Part shown: positions 6,244 to 14,565 of the stretch, in pieces
How positions within the stretch are numbered: the first letter of the stretch is position 1
How the letters are laid out: each line of letters starts with the position of its first letter
DNA from: a virus
Strand: one strand, 5' to 3'
Virus record (IMG/VR): IMGVR_UViG_3300031576_000948
Span: 1-38,819 of that record
Length of the DNA: 38,819 nt
Made by a program: the position numbers and the translations under genes
Notes under the pieces: generated by a model
The model's database searches: none
Seen by the model: only the letters and a program-made list of their open reading frames with translations
What the model was told of the DNA's origin: nothing

Positions 6244-6581
6244 GCATCACCACTGACCGGCACGATCCGCGTCTCGGCCACGGATCGGACGAGGAGCGCG
6301 TGCCGCAGCAGAAGGCATACCTGGTGCTCTCCGAGGAGGAGCGCACCAAGGGCTTTGTCCGCCCGGTGCGCCGCACCTACTTGCATCGCGAGGAGCTGGG
6401 CGGCTGCGGCTCCACCACGACGATGGCGCAGGCGATCGCCGAAACGTACGCGCGTGAGCCGTCCTTCTACGGCGCGACGTACTGCTGCTGCTGTCAGAAG
6501 CACAGACCGGTCGGAGCGCGGGGCGAGTTCACCTGGGTCAACGCCGACGGCTCCGACTCGGGCGAGAAGGTCGGCACGTGA
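6240..6581 (+). CDS. Conserved phage protein (YLVLSEEER family), 113 aa
   Basis: The protein contains YLVLSEEERTKGFVRPVRR near residues 27-45, GCGSTTTM near 55-62, AETYAREPSFYGATYCCCC near 67-85, and a C-terminal EFTWVNADGS. I recognise this arrangement from many hypothetical phage proteins near packaging and HNH genes; the function is not known. The cysteine cluster and histidine could bind zinc. It overlaps both neighbours by four bases (GTGA). Confidence 0.8.
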   Translation: MSITTDRHDPRLGHGSDEERVPQQKAYLVLSEEERTKGFVRPVRRTYLHREELGGCGSTTTMAQAIAETYAREPSFYGATYCCCCQKHRPVGARGEFTWVNADGSDSGEKVGT

Positions 6582-7021
6582 GCCCGCTGCTGCGTTTGTG
6601 CCCGGTCCCGGGCTGCGGCGCTCGCACGCCGGGTGGCCGGTGTCTTCCTCATAGGCAGGCGGACGATCGCCGCCGCCACTGCAAGCAGCGGGCGCATGGC
6701 AGGGATTCGTCGCATTGGCGTCGGCTGGTGGTGGCCGCGAAGGCTGCGGCCGGCTGGTGCTGCCAGCGTTGCGGCCGGCCGGAGGACAGGGGCGATCCGG
6801 CGACGAAGCTGACCGTCCACCTGCGTGAGGAGCTCGCCGGTGTCCACGAGTCGGCGACGCTCGCCGACGTCGACGTGTGGTGCGCGAGCTGTCACGGCTC
6901 GAACGACGCGCCTCGCGCGGCGGGGGGGCCTGCAGATCTCTACGGCGATCGTCCCTCCCGCCCCGCGCCAACTTTCCGCGACTTTCCTACGGCACTCGTC
7001 GCCGCCGGTGACAACAGGTGA
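6578..7021 (+). CDS. HNH-endonuclease-like protein upstream of terminase
   Basis: A 147-residue protein. N-terminal CPVPGCG and C-x-xH-type residues form a small zinc knuckle. WCCQRCGRPEDRGD near residues 64-77 and DVWCASCHGSN near 98-108 match the two CxxC pairs of phage HNH nucleases. The usual HHI core is replaced by LTVHLREEL (one histidine), so catalysis is uncertain. HNH proteins next to terminase support DNA packaging in many HK97-type phages. GTG start, GTGA overlap. Confidence 0.75.
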   Translation: MSPLLRLCPVPGCGARTPGGRCLPHRQADDRRRHCKQRAHGRDSSHWRRLVVAAKAAAGWCCQRCGRPEDRGDPATKLTVHLREELAGVHESATLADVDVWCASCHGSNDAPRAAGGPADLYGDRPSRPAPTFRDFPTALVAAGDNR

Positions 7022-7218
7022 CGGCGTTCCCGTTCCTCGATCCCGACCAGCGGTCGGCGCTCGCGGCTCACGGCATCGACCCGGACCGGTCGCTGCGCGG
7101 GCTGCTGGGCCGGCTGCTCTCACTCGACGAGGAGCATCCGCGTGTTCGTGAGCTCGCGTCTATCAACGCTCGGCCGGCGCGCGTCGGCCGCTACGGACGG
7201 CGGAGGGTGGCCGCGTGA
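7018..7218 (+). CDS. Phage hypothetical protein (66 aa)
   Basis: A GTGA-overlapped gene. PFLDPDQRSALAAHGIDP starts the protein, a leucine-rich helix follows, and the tail is basic (GRYGRRRVAA). It lies where small terminase subunits are often found, but I see no clear HTH, so the assignment stays open. Confidence 0.6.
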   Translation: MTAFPFLDPDQRSALAAHGIDPDRSLRGLLGRLLSLDEEHPRVRELASINARPARVGRYGRRRVAA

Positions 7219-7385
7219 CCGAGGACGAGGTGACGTTCGAGGTGTTCCGCGAGAAGCGGCGCCAATGGATTCGCGCGTCACATCTGCCGAGCAGGCGGCG
7301 TACCGCGTGGAGGGAGTTCACGGAGTGGGCGAACGAGCTGCGGGCCGAGCTGCTGCGCGAGCTGCGCGGGCTCGTGGAGGCGTGA
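7215..7385 (+). CDS. Small charged protein before large terminase (56 aa)
   Basis: Starts at a GTG overlapping the previous stop and ends TGA at 7383-7385, five bases before the terminase. The sequence VTEDEVTFEVFREKRRQW leads into a predicted amphipathic helix rich in Arg, Glu and Leu. Codon use is phage-like. Possibly part of the packaging complex; no family is recognised. Confidence 0.55.
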   Translation: MTEDEVTFEVFREKRRQWIRASHLPSRRRTAWREFTEWANELRAELLRELRGLVEA

Positions 7386-7389
7386 TCGT

Positions 7390-9120
7390 GTGGCTCTGGG
7401 CCGTCCTCGCAAGCGTCTCGTCGACGTGGTCAGGCAGGAGACGTTCCTCGCGCGACAGCATCATCGGCTGCTCGGGGATCGTGAGCCGCTGCCGTGGCCG
7501 GGACTGGACGGCTTCCGCCGGCGGTATCTCGCGCAGGGGTCGGAGAAGGAGCGGCGTGAGGTTGCGCTCGAGCTGGAGCGTGCGATTCGCGAGCACGGTT
7601 CTCGCGTGCTGTTGGGCGATCTGCAGGCGGAGCTGCGCCGGTTGGGCCCGCCGAAGTCGTACCGGCAGCTGGAGCGGTTCTTCCCCCGCTTCTTCAAGCA
7701 CTCGCGGGGGCCGTCTGCGGGGCAGCCGTTCAACTTGGACGGCTTCCAGCGGGCGTTCCTGCGTGAGTTCTGGCGTCGCGACGGCCGCGGCGAGCGCATC
7801 TACCAGGTCGGCTGCCTCGGCATCCCTAAGGGCAACGGCAAGACGCCTCTCGCGGCCGCGCTGGGCACACACGCTCTGGTGTCGCAGCTCGACGACCCGG
7901 AGGTGTACGGCATCGCCGGCAGCAGAGACCAGGCCGGCATCGCCCACGGCTTCGCGAGCAAGAACATCCGCGACGCCGAGCTCGCCGCATGGCTTGATAT
8001 CGGCTCCTCGATCACCTGCGTCGATCACGACGGCTTCTTCGACATCCTCTCTTCCGAGGGGGATCTGGGGCACGGCACGCAGCCGTCCGCGGCGATCGTG
8101 GACGAGTGGTGGCAGTTCCGCCACCGCGCCCAACGTGAGGCGTACACCGCGCAGGCGCAGGCTTTGCACAAGCGTCCCGGGGAGGCCTGGTTGCTAGCGA
8201 TCACGACCGCCGGCTGGGACATCGGATCGCAGCTCGGCGAGACCTACCAGGCCGCTGTCGCCGATCCGCGCCTCGAGCTGCACGACGACGGGTCGCTGAT
8301 GGTCCTCCGCGACGAGTCCGCCGGCATGCTCTTCTGGTGGTACGGGGCGCCAGACGACGCGGCGATCGACGACCCGAAGGTGATCCGCCGCGCGAACCCG
8401 CTGCGGATCGTGCGCCCCCAGGATCTGCTGCGGGAGTTGCGCCGCCCCGATACCGACGAGAACGACTGGGTGCGGCTCCACTTGAACAGGTGGACGAAGG
8501 CGCGCACCGCGTGGATGCGCGCCGGGATCTGGGCGGGCCTTCGGGCTGACGTCCAGATCCCGGTGGGCGCGGAGATCACCGTCGGCATCGACGCCGCCCG
8601 CAGCTTCGACACCACGACGGTGGCGTGGGCGTGGCGGGCCCCGGACGGGCGGCGGGTGCTGCGCTCGCACGTGTGGAGCGTCCGTCAGCAGCATCCGCAT
8701 CACACATTCGTGCCCGGCGGCGAGCTCGTGAACGAGGAGCTCGTCGAGCCCTATATCGAGCAGCTGGCCGCCATGTACCGGGTCAGGGAGATCGGCTTCG
8801 ATCCGCGTTTCTTCAGTGCCGAGGCCCGCCATCTCTCCAATCAGGGGTTCAACGTGGTCGAGCTGTACCCGCAGTCGGCGCCGATGGGCGACGCCGTCAC
8901 CGCCTTCGAGAAGGCGGCCTTGGACGGCCAGCTCTCCCACGACGGCGACCAGGTACTCGCCGCCCACATCGACGCCGTCGACGCCGTCCGCACCGACGGC
9001 GGCACGAAGATCCGCCGCACCGGCCGCCGCGCGATCGACGCCGCCGTCGCCTGCGTGATCGCCAACTACCTGACCGAGCAGCCCGCCCCCGTCGAAGCGG
9101 CCGCCTGGAGGCCGCTGTGA
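7390..9120 (+). CDS. terL: Terminase large subunit
   Basis: A 576-residue ATPase-nuclease that cuts phage DNA and pumps it into the prohead through the portal. The Walker A motif GIPKGNGKT is at 144-152 (K151), Walker B AAIVDEWW at 234-241 (D238, E239), and coupling motif ITTAGWD at 271-277. The RNase H-like nuclease domain begins with TVGIDAARSFDTTT (D401), with a further acidic residue in EIGFDPRF. The order and length are typical of HK97-type phages (Terminase_1 family). GTG start at 7390; its stop overlaps the portal start (GTGA). Confidence 0.97.
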   Translation: MALGRPRKRLVDVVRQETFLARQHHRLLGDREPLPWPGLDGFRRRYLAQGSEKERREVALELERAIREHGSRVLLGDLQAELRRLGPPKSYRQLERFFPRFFKHSRGPSAGQPFNLDGFQRAFLREFWRRDGRGERIYQVGCLGIPKGNGKTPLAAALGTHALVSQLDDPEVYGIAGSRDQAGIAHGFASKNIRDAELAAWLDIGSSITCVDHDGFFDILSSEGDLGHGTQPSAAIVDEWWQFRHRAQREAYTAQAQALHKRPGEAWLLAITTAGWDIGSQLGETYQAAVADPRLELHDDGSLMVLRDESAGMLFWWYGAPDDAAIDDPKVIRRANPLRIVRPQDLLRELRRPDTDENDWVRLHLNRWTKARTAWMRAGIWAGLRADVQIPVGAEITVGIDAARSFDTTTVAWAWRAPDGRRVLRSHVWSVRQQHPHHTFVPGGELVNEELVEPYIEQLAAMYRVREIGFDPRFFSAEARHLSNQGFNVVELYPQSAPMGDAVTAFEKAALDGQLSHDGDQVLAAHIDAVDAVRTDGGTKIRRTGRRAIDAAVACVIANYLTEQPAPVEAAAWRPL

Positions 9121-10487
9121 GGCTCTTCTCGGCCGTTCTGAGCACGGCCGCCGCGGGCGGCCGCAGGCTGCGGCGGATGGTGTTCCGCCGCCATCCGATG
9201 CGGTTCTTCGGTTTGCCGCGCACAAAGTTCGACTTCGCGGCGGAGGTCGGGGACGGCACCGGCTCGTCGACGGTGATGGCGCCGCTGCTGTGGGTCGCTC
9301 GCACGTTCCCGGAGGCGCCGCCGGCGTTGTGGGAGAAGCTCGCGAGCGGCCAGGAGGAGCCCGTCCGCGACCATCCGCTGCTCAGGCTGCTGGAGCGCCC
9401 CAACGGCTTCTACACCGGTGTTGTGATGTGGATGGCGACGATGCTCGACTGGTCGGTCGACGGCAACGCCTACTGGCTGAAGCTGCGCGACCGCGGAGGC
9501 CGCGTCGTCGAGCTGTGGTGGGCGCCGCACTGGATGATCGAGCCGCGCGGCGACGAGCAGACCTTGATCAGCCACTACGAGTACCGCGTGTCGGGCAGTC
9601 CGTGGCTGCTGCCGCCCGATGACGTCGTCCATTTCCGCTTCGGCCTCGACCGCGACGACCCACGCAAGGGGCAGTCGCCGTTGAAGAGCGTGCTGCGTGA
9701 GGTGTTCACCGACGACGAGGCGGCGAACTTCACCGCCAGCCTGCTCCGCAACATGGGCGTGCCCGGCCTGGTCGTGTCCCCCGACGGCGCGGCCTCGCCC
9801 TCGCCCGAGGATGTGGCGGCGGTGCGCGCGGAGCTGAAGGCGCGCGTCGGTGGCGACAGCCGCGGCGAGGCGATCGTGATGTCTGGCCCGACGAAGGTGC
9901 AGCAGTTCGGGTTCTCGCCGGAGCAGCTGCTGCTGAAGGAGCTGCGTCGGATCCCGGAGGAGCGGGTGACGGCGGTGCTGGGGGTGCCGGCGATCGTGGC
10001 CGGCTTGGGCGCCGGCCTCGACCGCTCGACGTTCACGAACATGGCGGAGGCGCGGGAGGCAGCGTACGAGTCGGGGATCATCCCGACGCAGCGGATCATC
10101 AGCGAGGACGTCCGCTGGCAGCTGCTGCCCGAGTTCGAGCCGGACCCGTTCATGTGGCGCTTCGGCTTCGACCTGTCCAAGGTGCGGGTGCTGCAGGAGG
10201 ATTTGTACCGGCAGGCGCAGCGGCTCAACTTGGCCGTCAACGGCGGCTGGGGTGAGGTCGCGGAGGCCCGCCGCGCGATGGGGCTCGAGGTGCGCGACAC
10301 GGATCGCATCTACCTGCGGCCCGCCAACATGGTCGAGGTGCCGGTCGACGGCGGCGGCCCGCGTGCGCTGGCGCCCGCCTCACTCAACGGCAGCGGGGCT
10401 ATCAGCGGCAACGGGCATGCGTCGGCGGCCGAGGTCGCCGACGAGATCGAACGTCGCCTCGACAGGCGCGCCCTACTCACAACGTAA
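9117..10487 (+). CDS. Portal protein (HK97 family)
   Basis: A 456-residue portal, a dodecameric ring at one capsid vertex through which DNA passes. The GTG at 9117 overlaps the terminase stop; the reading frame is open far upstream (to 8625), but that part is only a shadow of the terminase. Signature segments are HPLLRLLERPNGF, YWLKLRDRGGRVVELW, VVHFRFGLDRDDPRKGQSP, and a C-terminal LGVPAIVAGLGAGLDRSTF. The disordered tail is Gly/Ala-rich, ending ERRLDRRALLTT. Confidence 0.95.
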   Translation: MRLFSAVLSTAAAGGRRLRRMVFRRHPMRFFGLPRTKFDFAAEVGDGTGSSTVMAPLLWVARTFPEAPPALWEKLASGQEEPVRDHPLLRLLERPNGFYTGVVMWMATMLDWSVDGNAYWLKLRDRGGRVVELWWAPHWMIEPRGDEQTLISHYEYRVSGSPWLLPPDDVVHFRFGLDRDDPRKGQSPLKSVLREVFTDDEAANFTASLLRNMGVPGLVVSPDGAASPSPEDVAAVRAELKARVGGDSRGEAIVMSGPTKVQQFGFSPEQLLLKELRRIPEERVTAVLGVPAIVAGLGAGLDRSTFTNMAEAREAAYESGIIPTQRIISEDVRWQLLPEFEPDPFMWRFGFDLSKVRVLQEDLYRQAQRLNLAVNGGWGEVAEARRAMGLEVRDTDRIYLRPANMVEVPVDGGGPRALAPASLNGSGAISGNGHASAAEVADEIERRLDRRALLTT

Positions 10488-10499
10488 GAGGGAGCAGAC

Positions 10500-11690
10500 G
10501 TGAGAGAGACCACATCCCGAACGGCCGGGCCGATCCCGCACGTGCTCGCGGCGGTGGCGGAGACGCCGTGGGCGATCCGCCCGGAGAAGCTGCAGGCGAT
10601 CATCGAGCTCGTCGCCGCGCGCGCGGCCGGTGTCCGCTGGACGGACGAGGAGATCTCAGCGCGCCTCGGCGCCGGACGGCAGCGTCCGGCTGCGGCGGCA
10701 GCCGACGGTCCCGTGGCGCTGCTGCCGCTACGAGGCGTGCTGTTCCCGCGCACGAACATGCTGACCGAGATGAGCGGCGCCACCAGCCTCGAAAGCTGGC
10801 GGCAGCAGCTGCGCGGACTGGTCGAGGACCGCTCGGTGGAAGCGATCGTGCTCGACATCGACTCGCCCGGCGGATCCACCGACTTCGTCGCCGAGACCGC
10901 GGCCGATCTGCGCGCCGCACGCGCCGTGAAGCCGCTGATCGCGGTCGCCAACCCCGACGCCGGCTCGGCCGCCTACTGGCTGGCGTCGCAGGCCGCCGAG
11001 GTCGTGATCACCCCCTCGGGCGCGGCCGGGTCGATCGGCGTGCTGGCCGCGCACGAGGACATCTCGCGGCGCGAGGAGCTGCTCGGCGTGAAGACGACGC
11101 TGATCTCGGCCGGCACGTTCAAGACGGAGCTGTCGCCGTTCTCCCCGCTCACCGAGGAGGCGCTGCAGGCGGTGCAGGCGCGCGTCGACGACATGTACGG
11201 CATGTTCGTGCGTGACGTCGCCCGCGGCCGCGGCGTCGGCGTCGACACCGTCCGTCAGGGGTTCGGCGAGGGCCGCATGCTCGGCGCCAAGCGGGCGCTC
11301 GAGGAGGGCCTCGTCGACCGCGTCGACACGCTCGACGCGGTCGTCGCGGGGCTGCGCAAGCCCGGCCGCGCCGCCCACCAGCCGGCGGCGAACGCAGCCG
11401 GCCACCAGACTGTCACGCCCCAATCCACGTTCGTGGACGAGGCGGCGGCGCTGCATGACAGCCTCGCCGGTCTCGTCGGCCGCGCGCGCACGCTTGCCGA
11501 GCTCCGCGCGGAAGGCCGCCTCACCGCGGCCAAACGGGAGCAGCTCGCAGCCGTCCTCGCCGCGCTCGACTCGCTCGACGAGCGACGCGGCGAGATCCGG
11601 GAGCTTCTCTCGAGCACCGACCCCAACAGGCATGCCGACGCCGCACTGGCCGAGCGGGCCAGGTTCGAGCGTCGGCGGCACAACCCTTAG
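10500..11690 (+). CDS. S49-family head maturation protease with C-terminal extension
   Basis: A 396-residue SppA/ClpP-fold serine protease that probably processes the capsid and scaffold. VLDIDSPGGS is at 118-126. The nucleophile is likely S156 in AGSAAYW, and the lysine K208 in SAGTFKTELSPF matches the SppA Ser-Lys dyad. GSIGVLAAHEDIS at 177-189 is the usual S49 phage signature. Residues after about 300 form an Ala/Arg/Glu-rich helical tail that could act as a fused scaffold; this is inference. The GTG at 10500 has GAGGGAG upstream. No separate scaffold gene is seen before the capsid gene. Confidence 0.92.
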   Translation: MRETTSRTAGPIPHVLAAVAETPWAIRPEKLQAIIELVAARAAGVRWTDEEISARLGAGRQRPAAAAADGPVALLPLRGVLFPRTNMLTEMSGATSLESWRQQLRGLVEDRSVEAIVLDIDSPGGSTDFVAETAADLRAARAVKPLIAVANPDAGSAAYWLASQAAEVVITPSGAAGSIGVLAAHEDISRREELLGVKTTLISAGTFKTELSPFSPLTEEALQAVQARVDDMYGMFVRDVARGRGVGVDTVRQGFGEGRMLGAKRALEEGLVDRVDTLDAVVAGLRKPGRAAHQPAANAAGHQTVTPQSTFVDEAAALHDSLAGLVGRARTLAELRAEGRLTAAKREQLAAVLAALDSLDERRGEIRELLSSTDPNRHADAALAERARFERRRHNP

Positions 11691-11715
11691 GAGACGCCGG
11701 CAGGCCACGCCCCAC

Positions 11716-11736
11716 CCCGCCCCAGACACGGGCGGG
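11716..11736 (+). promoter_or_regulatory. Hairpin in the leader of the capsid gene
   Basis: CCCGCCC (11716-11722) pairs exactly with 11730-11736 around a 7-base loop, 34 bases before the capsid GTG. It could be an attenuator, an RNA processing site or an mRNA stabiliser for the heavily expressed capsid gene. Confidence 0.45.
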
Positions 11737-11770
11737 CGTCAGCGTCGACCACGGCTCGAAAGGACATCCC

Positions 11771-13018
11771 GTGAACGAGAAGTTGAAGGAGATCCGCGGC
11801 AGGATCGACGCCAAGCGCAAGGAGCTGAAGACGATCTTCGACCAGGCTGGCGCCGACAACGACATGGCCAAGGTGACGGTCGTCGAGGGCGACTCGGCCG
11901 CGAAGGTGGAGCACATCCGGGCGCTCAACGACGAGCTCGACCAGCTCGTCGCCGAGGCGGAGCCGCTGGAGGCCGACGAGGCCACGATCGCGCGTGCCAG
12001 GCTGCAGGCCGACCGTCTCAGCGAGGTCGAGCGCAGGCCGATCCACCCGGCCTCCGGCGGCCGCCGCGAGGCGCGGGAGCCGCTGCGGCCGCTGGGCGAG
12101 CTGTTCATCGGCTCCAAGGCCTACACCGACCGGGTGCAGGGCGGGCCTGGGCCGGTGACGACGTTCGAGCTCGCCGCCGGCGACCTCAAGGCGACGCTGT
12201 TCCAGACCACGGCAGGGTGGGCGCCCGAGTCGACGCGCACCGGCCTCGTCGTCGAGGACGCGCAGCGGCCGGTGCAGGTGACCGACATCTTCCCGGGTGG
12301 CGCCACCACGCAGGAGAAGGTCGTCTACATGGAGGAGACGACCTTCACCAGCAACGCGGCGGAGGTCGCCGAGGCCGGCGCCTACGGTGAGGCGGCGCTC
12401 GTGCTCACCGAGCGCGAGTCGAACGTCCGCAAGGTCGGCGTCTGGCTGCCGGTCACCGACGAGCAGCTCGACGACGTCGCGCAGGCGGAGTCGTACATCA
12501 ACGCCAGGCTGCCGTTCATGATCCGGCAGCGGCTCGACGGGCAGCTGCTGGTCGGTAACGGCACCGCCCCCAACCTGCGCGGCCTCAACAACGTGGTCGG
12601 CATCCAGACGCAGGCGAAGGGCGCCGACCCCGTCCCAGACGCCGTCTACAAGGCGCTCGTGAAGGTGCGGGTCACGGGTCGGGCGGCGCCGTCGCACGTG
12701 ATCGTCCACCCCAACGACTGGCAGGACGTCAGGCTGCTCCGGACCGCGGACGGCATCTACATCTGGGGGTCGCCGTCGGAGTCAGGCCCGGCCCGCATCT
12801 GGGGGCTGCCCGTCGTCGAGTCGGACGCGCAGACCGAGAACACGGCGATCGTCGTCGACGTCGGCTTCACGCAGCTGTTCCTGCGCAAGGGCCTCGACGT
12901 GCAGGTCGGCTACCAGTCCGACGACTTCATCAAGGGCCGCAAGGCGGTGCGCTCGGATCTGCGCGCCGCGTTCGTGGCCTACCGGCCGGAGGCGATCTGC
13001 ACCGTCACCGGCATCTAG
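11771..13018 (+). CDS. Major capsid protein (HK97 fold)
   Basis: A 415-residue capsid subunit. Residues 1-100 form a charged coiled-coil delta domain (LKEIRGRIDAKRKELK; HIRALNDELDQL), which is normally cleaved during maturation. The HK97 core follows: PVTDEQLDDVAQAESYIN near 220-237, RLDGQLLVGNGTAPNLRG near 247-264, PSHVIVHPNDWQDVR, and IWGLPVVESD. RBS AAAGGA lies upstream of the GTG. It is set apart by a leader hairpin and a strong downstream hairpin, which fits its need for high expression. Confidence 0.96.
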   Translation: MNEKLKEIRGRIDAKRKELKTIFDQAGADNDMAKVTVVEGDSAAKVEHIRALNDELDQLVAEAEPLEADEATIARARLQADRLSEVERRPIHPASGGRREAREPLRPLGELFIGSKAYTDRVQGGPGPVTTFELAAGDLKATLFQTTAGWAPESTRTGLVVEDAQRPVQVTDIFPGGATTQEKVVYMEETTFTSNAAEVAEAGAYGEAALVLTERESNVRKVGVWLPVTDEQLDDVAQAESYINARLPFMIRQRLDGQLLVGNGTAPNLRGLNNVVGIQTQAKGADPVPDAVYKALVKVRVTGRAAPSHVIVHPNDWQDVRLLRTADGIYIWGSPSESGPARIWGLPVVESDAQTENTAIVVDVGFTQLFLRKGLDVQVGYQSDDFIKGRKAVRSDLRAAFVAYRPEAICTVTGI

Positions 13019-13043
13019 CCCTGAGACCAACAAGGGCGTTCAC

Positions 13044-13071
13044 GAGGGGGCGGCTCGAGGGCCGCCCCCTC
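13044..13071 (+). terminator. Strong hairpin after the capsid gene
   Basis: A perfect 11-bp GC stem (13044-13054 with 13061-13071) with a 6-base loop starts 26 bases after the capsid stop. It has no T-tract, so it may only partly terminate, or may protect the capsid mRNA 3' end and set the capsid-to-downstream ratio. Confidence 0.7.
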
Positions 13072-13090
13072 CGCGTGAAAGGAAAAACAG

Positions 13091-13483
13091 GTGGGGTACA
13101 TCGAAGACTCAGTCCGGGTCGCGCGAGCCGAGTACGACTTCGCCGTTGACGGCGGCGGCGTCGGCGACATCGCGTTGCGCGGAGACAAGATCCCGCAGGG
13201 CGCGATCATCACCGACGTCCTCATCCACGTCGACACGGTGCTCACCTCCGGTGGCGCGCCGACCGTCGCGTTGAAGGCGGAGTCGGCCGCAGACCTCAAC
13301 GCCGCCGACCTGATCTCGGGCGCCCCGTGGTCGACGGCCGGTGCCAAGCGCGGCGACCTGACAGCGACGACGGCGCCGGTGAAAACGACCGCGGAGCGCA
13401 CGATCACCGCGACAGTGGCCGTGGCGACGCTCACCGCCGGCAAGTTCAGCGCCCTCGTCACCTACCTCGTGCTGGCCGCCTGA
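13091..13483 (+). CDS. Probable capsid decoration or head protein
   Basis: A 130-residue beta-rich protein starting at a GTG with AAAGGAAAA upstream. The sequence VRVARAEYDFAVDGGG at the start, then ALRGDKIPQGAIITDVLI and a Thr/Ala-rich C-terminus, recurs in proteins placed directly after actinophage capsid genes. The position and the all-beta character suggest a decoration protein binding the capsid surface. No cysteines or membrane segment are present. Confidence 0.65.
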   Translation: MGYIEDSVRVARAEYDFAVDGGGVGDIALRGDKIPQGAIITDVLIHVDTVLTSGGAPTVALKAESAADLNAADLISGAPWSTAGAKRGDLTATTAPVKTTAERTITATVAVATLTAGKFSALVTYLVLAA

Positions 13484-13520
13484 ATTGGCGCTCAGCTTCG
13501 AGAGGGAAAGGAGCGACACA

Positions 13521-13706
13521 GTGAGCACGTTCACGCTGACCAAGCGCTACTGGCTGACCGCCGACAAGGGCAAGCTCGTCGCCGACGGCGACCCGCACGC
13601 GGCGTTCCTGTTCGGCTCGCCCGGAGACGAAATCCCGCTCACCGAGGCCCGACGCTTCGGCCTCGCCAAGGCCAAGGCCAAGGCCAAGGAGGCCGCGGCC
13701 GAGTGA
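13521..13706 (+). CDS. Small head-region protein (61 aa)
   Basis: The best start is the GTG at 13521, preceded by AAAGGAGCG; an upstream in-frame start at 13485 lacks a site. The protein begins STFTLTKRYWLTADKG and holds AAFLFGSPGDEIP, a pattern known from short proteins after actinophage capsid genes. It ends in an AKAKAKAKEAAAE helix. Function is unknown. Confidence 0.72.
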   Translation: MSTFTLTKRYWLTADKGKLVADGDPHAAFLFGSPGDEIPLTEARRFGLAKAKAKAKEAAAE

Positions 13707-13951
13707 ACACGGCTCGCCCGGCGACGGCACGCGGCGGTCTGCGTCAGGTGACGTGGGAGGCGACCGTGATCGGCCCCTGCCGCCACTGCGGCGCCGGCGC
13801 GGAGTTTTGGCCGGACAGCCCGTGCGTGGCCGCAGGAGGGCACGAGGCGGCGTACGTGAGGCCTCTGGGCGTCGTCAGCCGCTGGCACAAGCGAAGGCTC
13901 GTCCGCGTCTGGTGGGCGGCACAGGACCGAATCCGAAGGAGGAACAGATGA
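13703..13951 (+). CDS. Small zinc-binding-like protein (82 aa)
   Basis: GTG start overlapping the previous stop. CRHCG near residue 26 and a later Cys and His (SPCVAAGGHE) could bind one zinc. The C-terminus is rich in Arg and Trp (WHKRRLVRVWWAAQDRIRRR), suggesting nucleic acid contact. It ends in ATGA overlap with the next gene. No family is recognised. Confidence 0.62.
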   Translation: MNTARPATARGGLRQVTWEATVIGPCRHCGAGAEFWPDSPCVAAGGHEAAYVRPLGVVSRWHKRRLVRVWWAAQDRIRRRNR

Positions 13952-14169
13952 GCGAGCGTGATGATCTTCTCGCGCGTCTCGCCGAGCTCGAGCAGGCGGA
14001 GCTGGGCAAGGAGCAGCGGCGCCTCGTCGCGAGGCTGCTCGCGATCCGCGTGGCGGCGTCGGAGCTGGCGGCCGAGAGCGAGGACGCCGACGTGATCAAG
14101 TCGGCGAACCTCGTCGAGGAGGCCTGCCAGCACGCCGAGCGGCTGCAGGCGCTGGCATCGGGGGCGTAG
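13948..14169 (+). CDS. Short coiled-coil protein (73 aa)
   Basis: The ATG at 13948 has GGAGG seven bases upstream and overlaps the previous stop (ATGA). The protein is almost wholly helical, rich in Glu, Leu and Ala (LLARLAELEQAELGKEQRRL), and likely forms a coiled coil. It lies between head and fibre genes; the role is unknown. Confidence 0.7.
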   Translation: MSERDDLLARLAELEQAELGKEQRRLVARLLAIRVAASELAAESEDADVIKSANLVEEACQHAERLQALASGA

Positions 14170-14172
14170 CAG

Positions 14173-14565
14173 ATGGCCACCTTCGTCGTCGACGGCGGCC
14201 TCGACATCCTGACCAACCGGATCAAGGCGCTCGGTACCGAGCCGCTCAACATCGGCTGGGGCACGGGCGCTGGCGTGACGGCGCGCACCGACACGACGCT
14301 GTTCACGGAGGCGCTCGTGTCGCTCGCGGCCGGCACCACCGATCACACGGTGGGCACCAGCTCGCGGGTCACCACGACCACCGCCAACGACACGTATCAG
14401 GTGACAGGCACCAGGACTGCGACCGGCGCGGGCACGGTCACGAACGCGGGCCTGTGGGATGCCGCCTCCGGCGGCAACCTGTTCCTGAAGGGCGACTTCA
14501 CCGGCATCGGCCTCGCCTCGGGCGACTCGATCGCGTTCACCGTCAAGGCGATCTTCGACAACTGA
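14173..14565 (+). CDS. Tail-fibre-like structural protein (130 aa)
   Basis: FVVDGGLDILTNRIKALG, PLNIGWGTGAGVT, TTDTTLFTEA-like spacing and NAGLWDAASGGNLFLKGDF mark a widespread family of small phage virion proteins found in fibre clusters. It is beta-rich and Thr-rich. It overlaps the next gene by one base (TGATG). It is the first gene of a surface-protein cassette that interrupts the usual head-to-connector order. Confidence 0.75.
   Translation: MATFVVDGGLDILTNRIKALGTEPLNIGWGTGAGVTARTDTTLFTEALVSLAAGTTDHTVGTSSRVTTTTANDTYQVTGTRTATGAGTVTNAGLWDAASGGNLFLKGDFTGIGLASGDSIAFTVKAIFDN

Noticed and set aside
7018-7218. Small terminase subunit
   Set aside because: Position fits, but no helix-turn-helix or known TerS motif is visible, so it is left as hypothetical.
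8625-9116. Long upstream extension of the portal gene
   Set aside because: It lies in a shadow frame of the terminase; the GTG at 9117 overlapping the terminase stop is the natural start.
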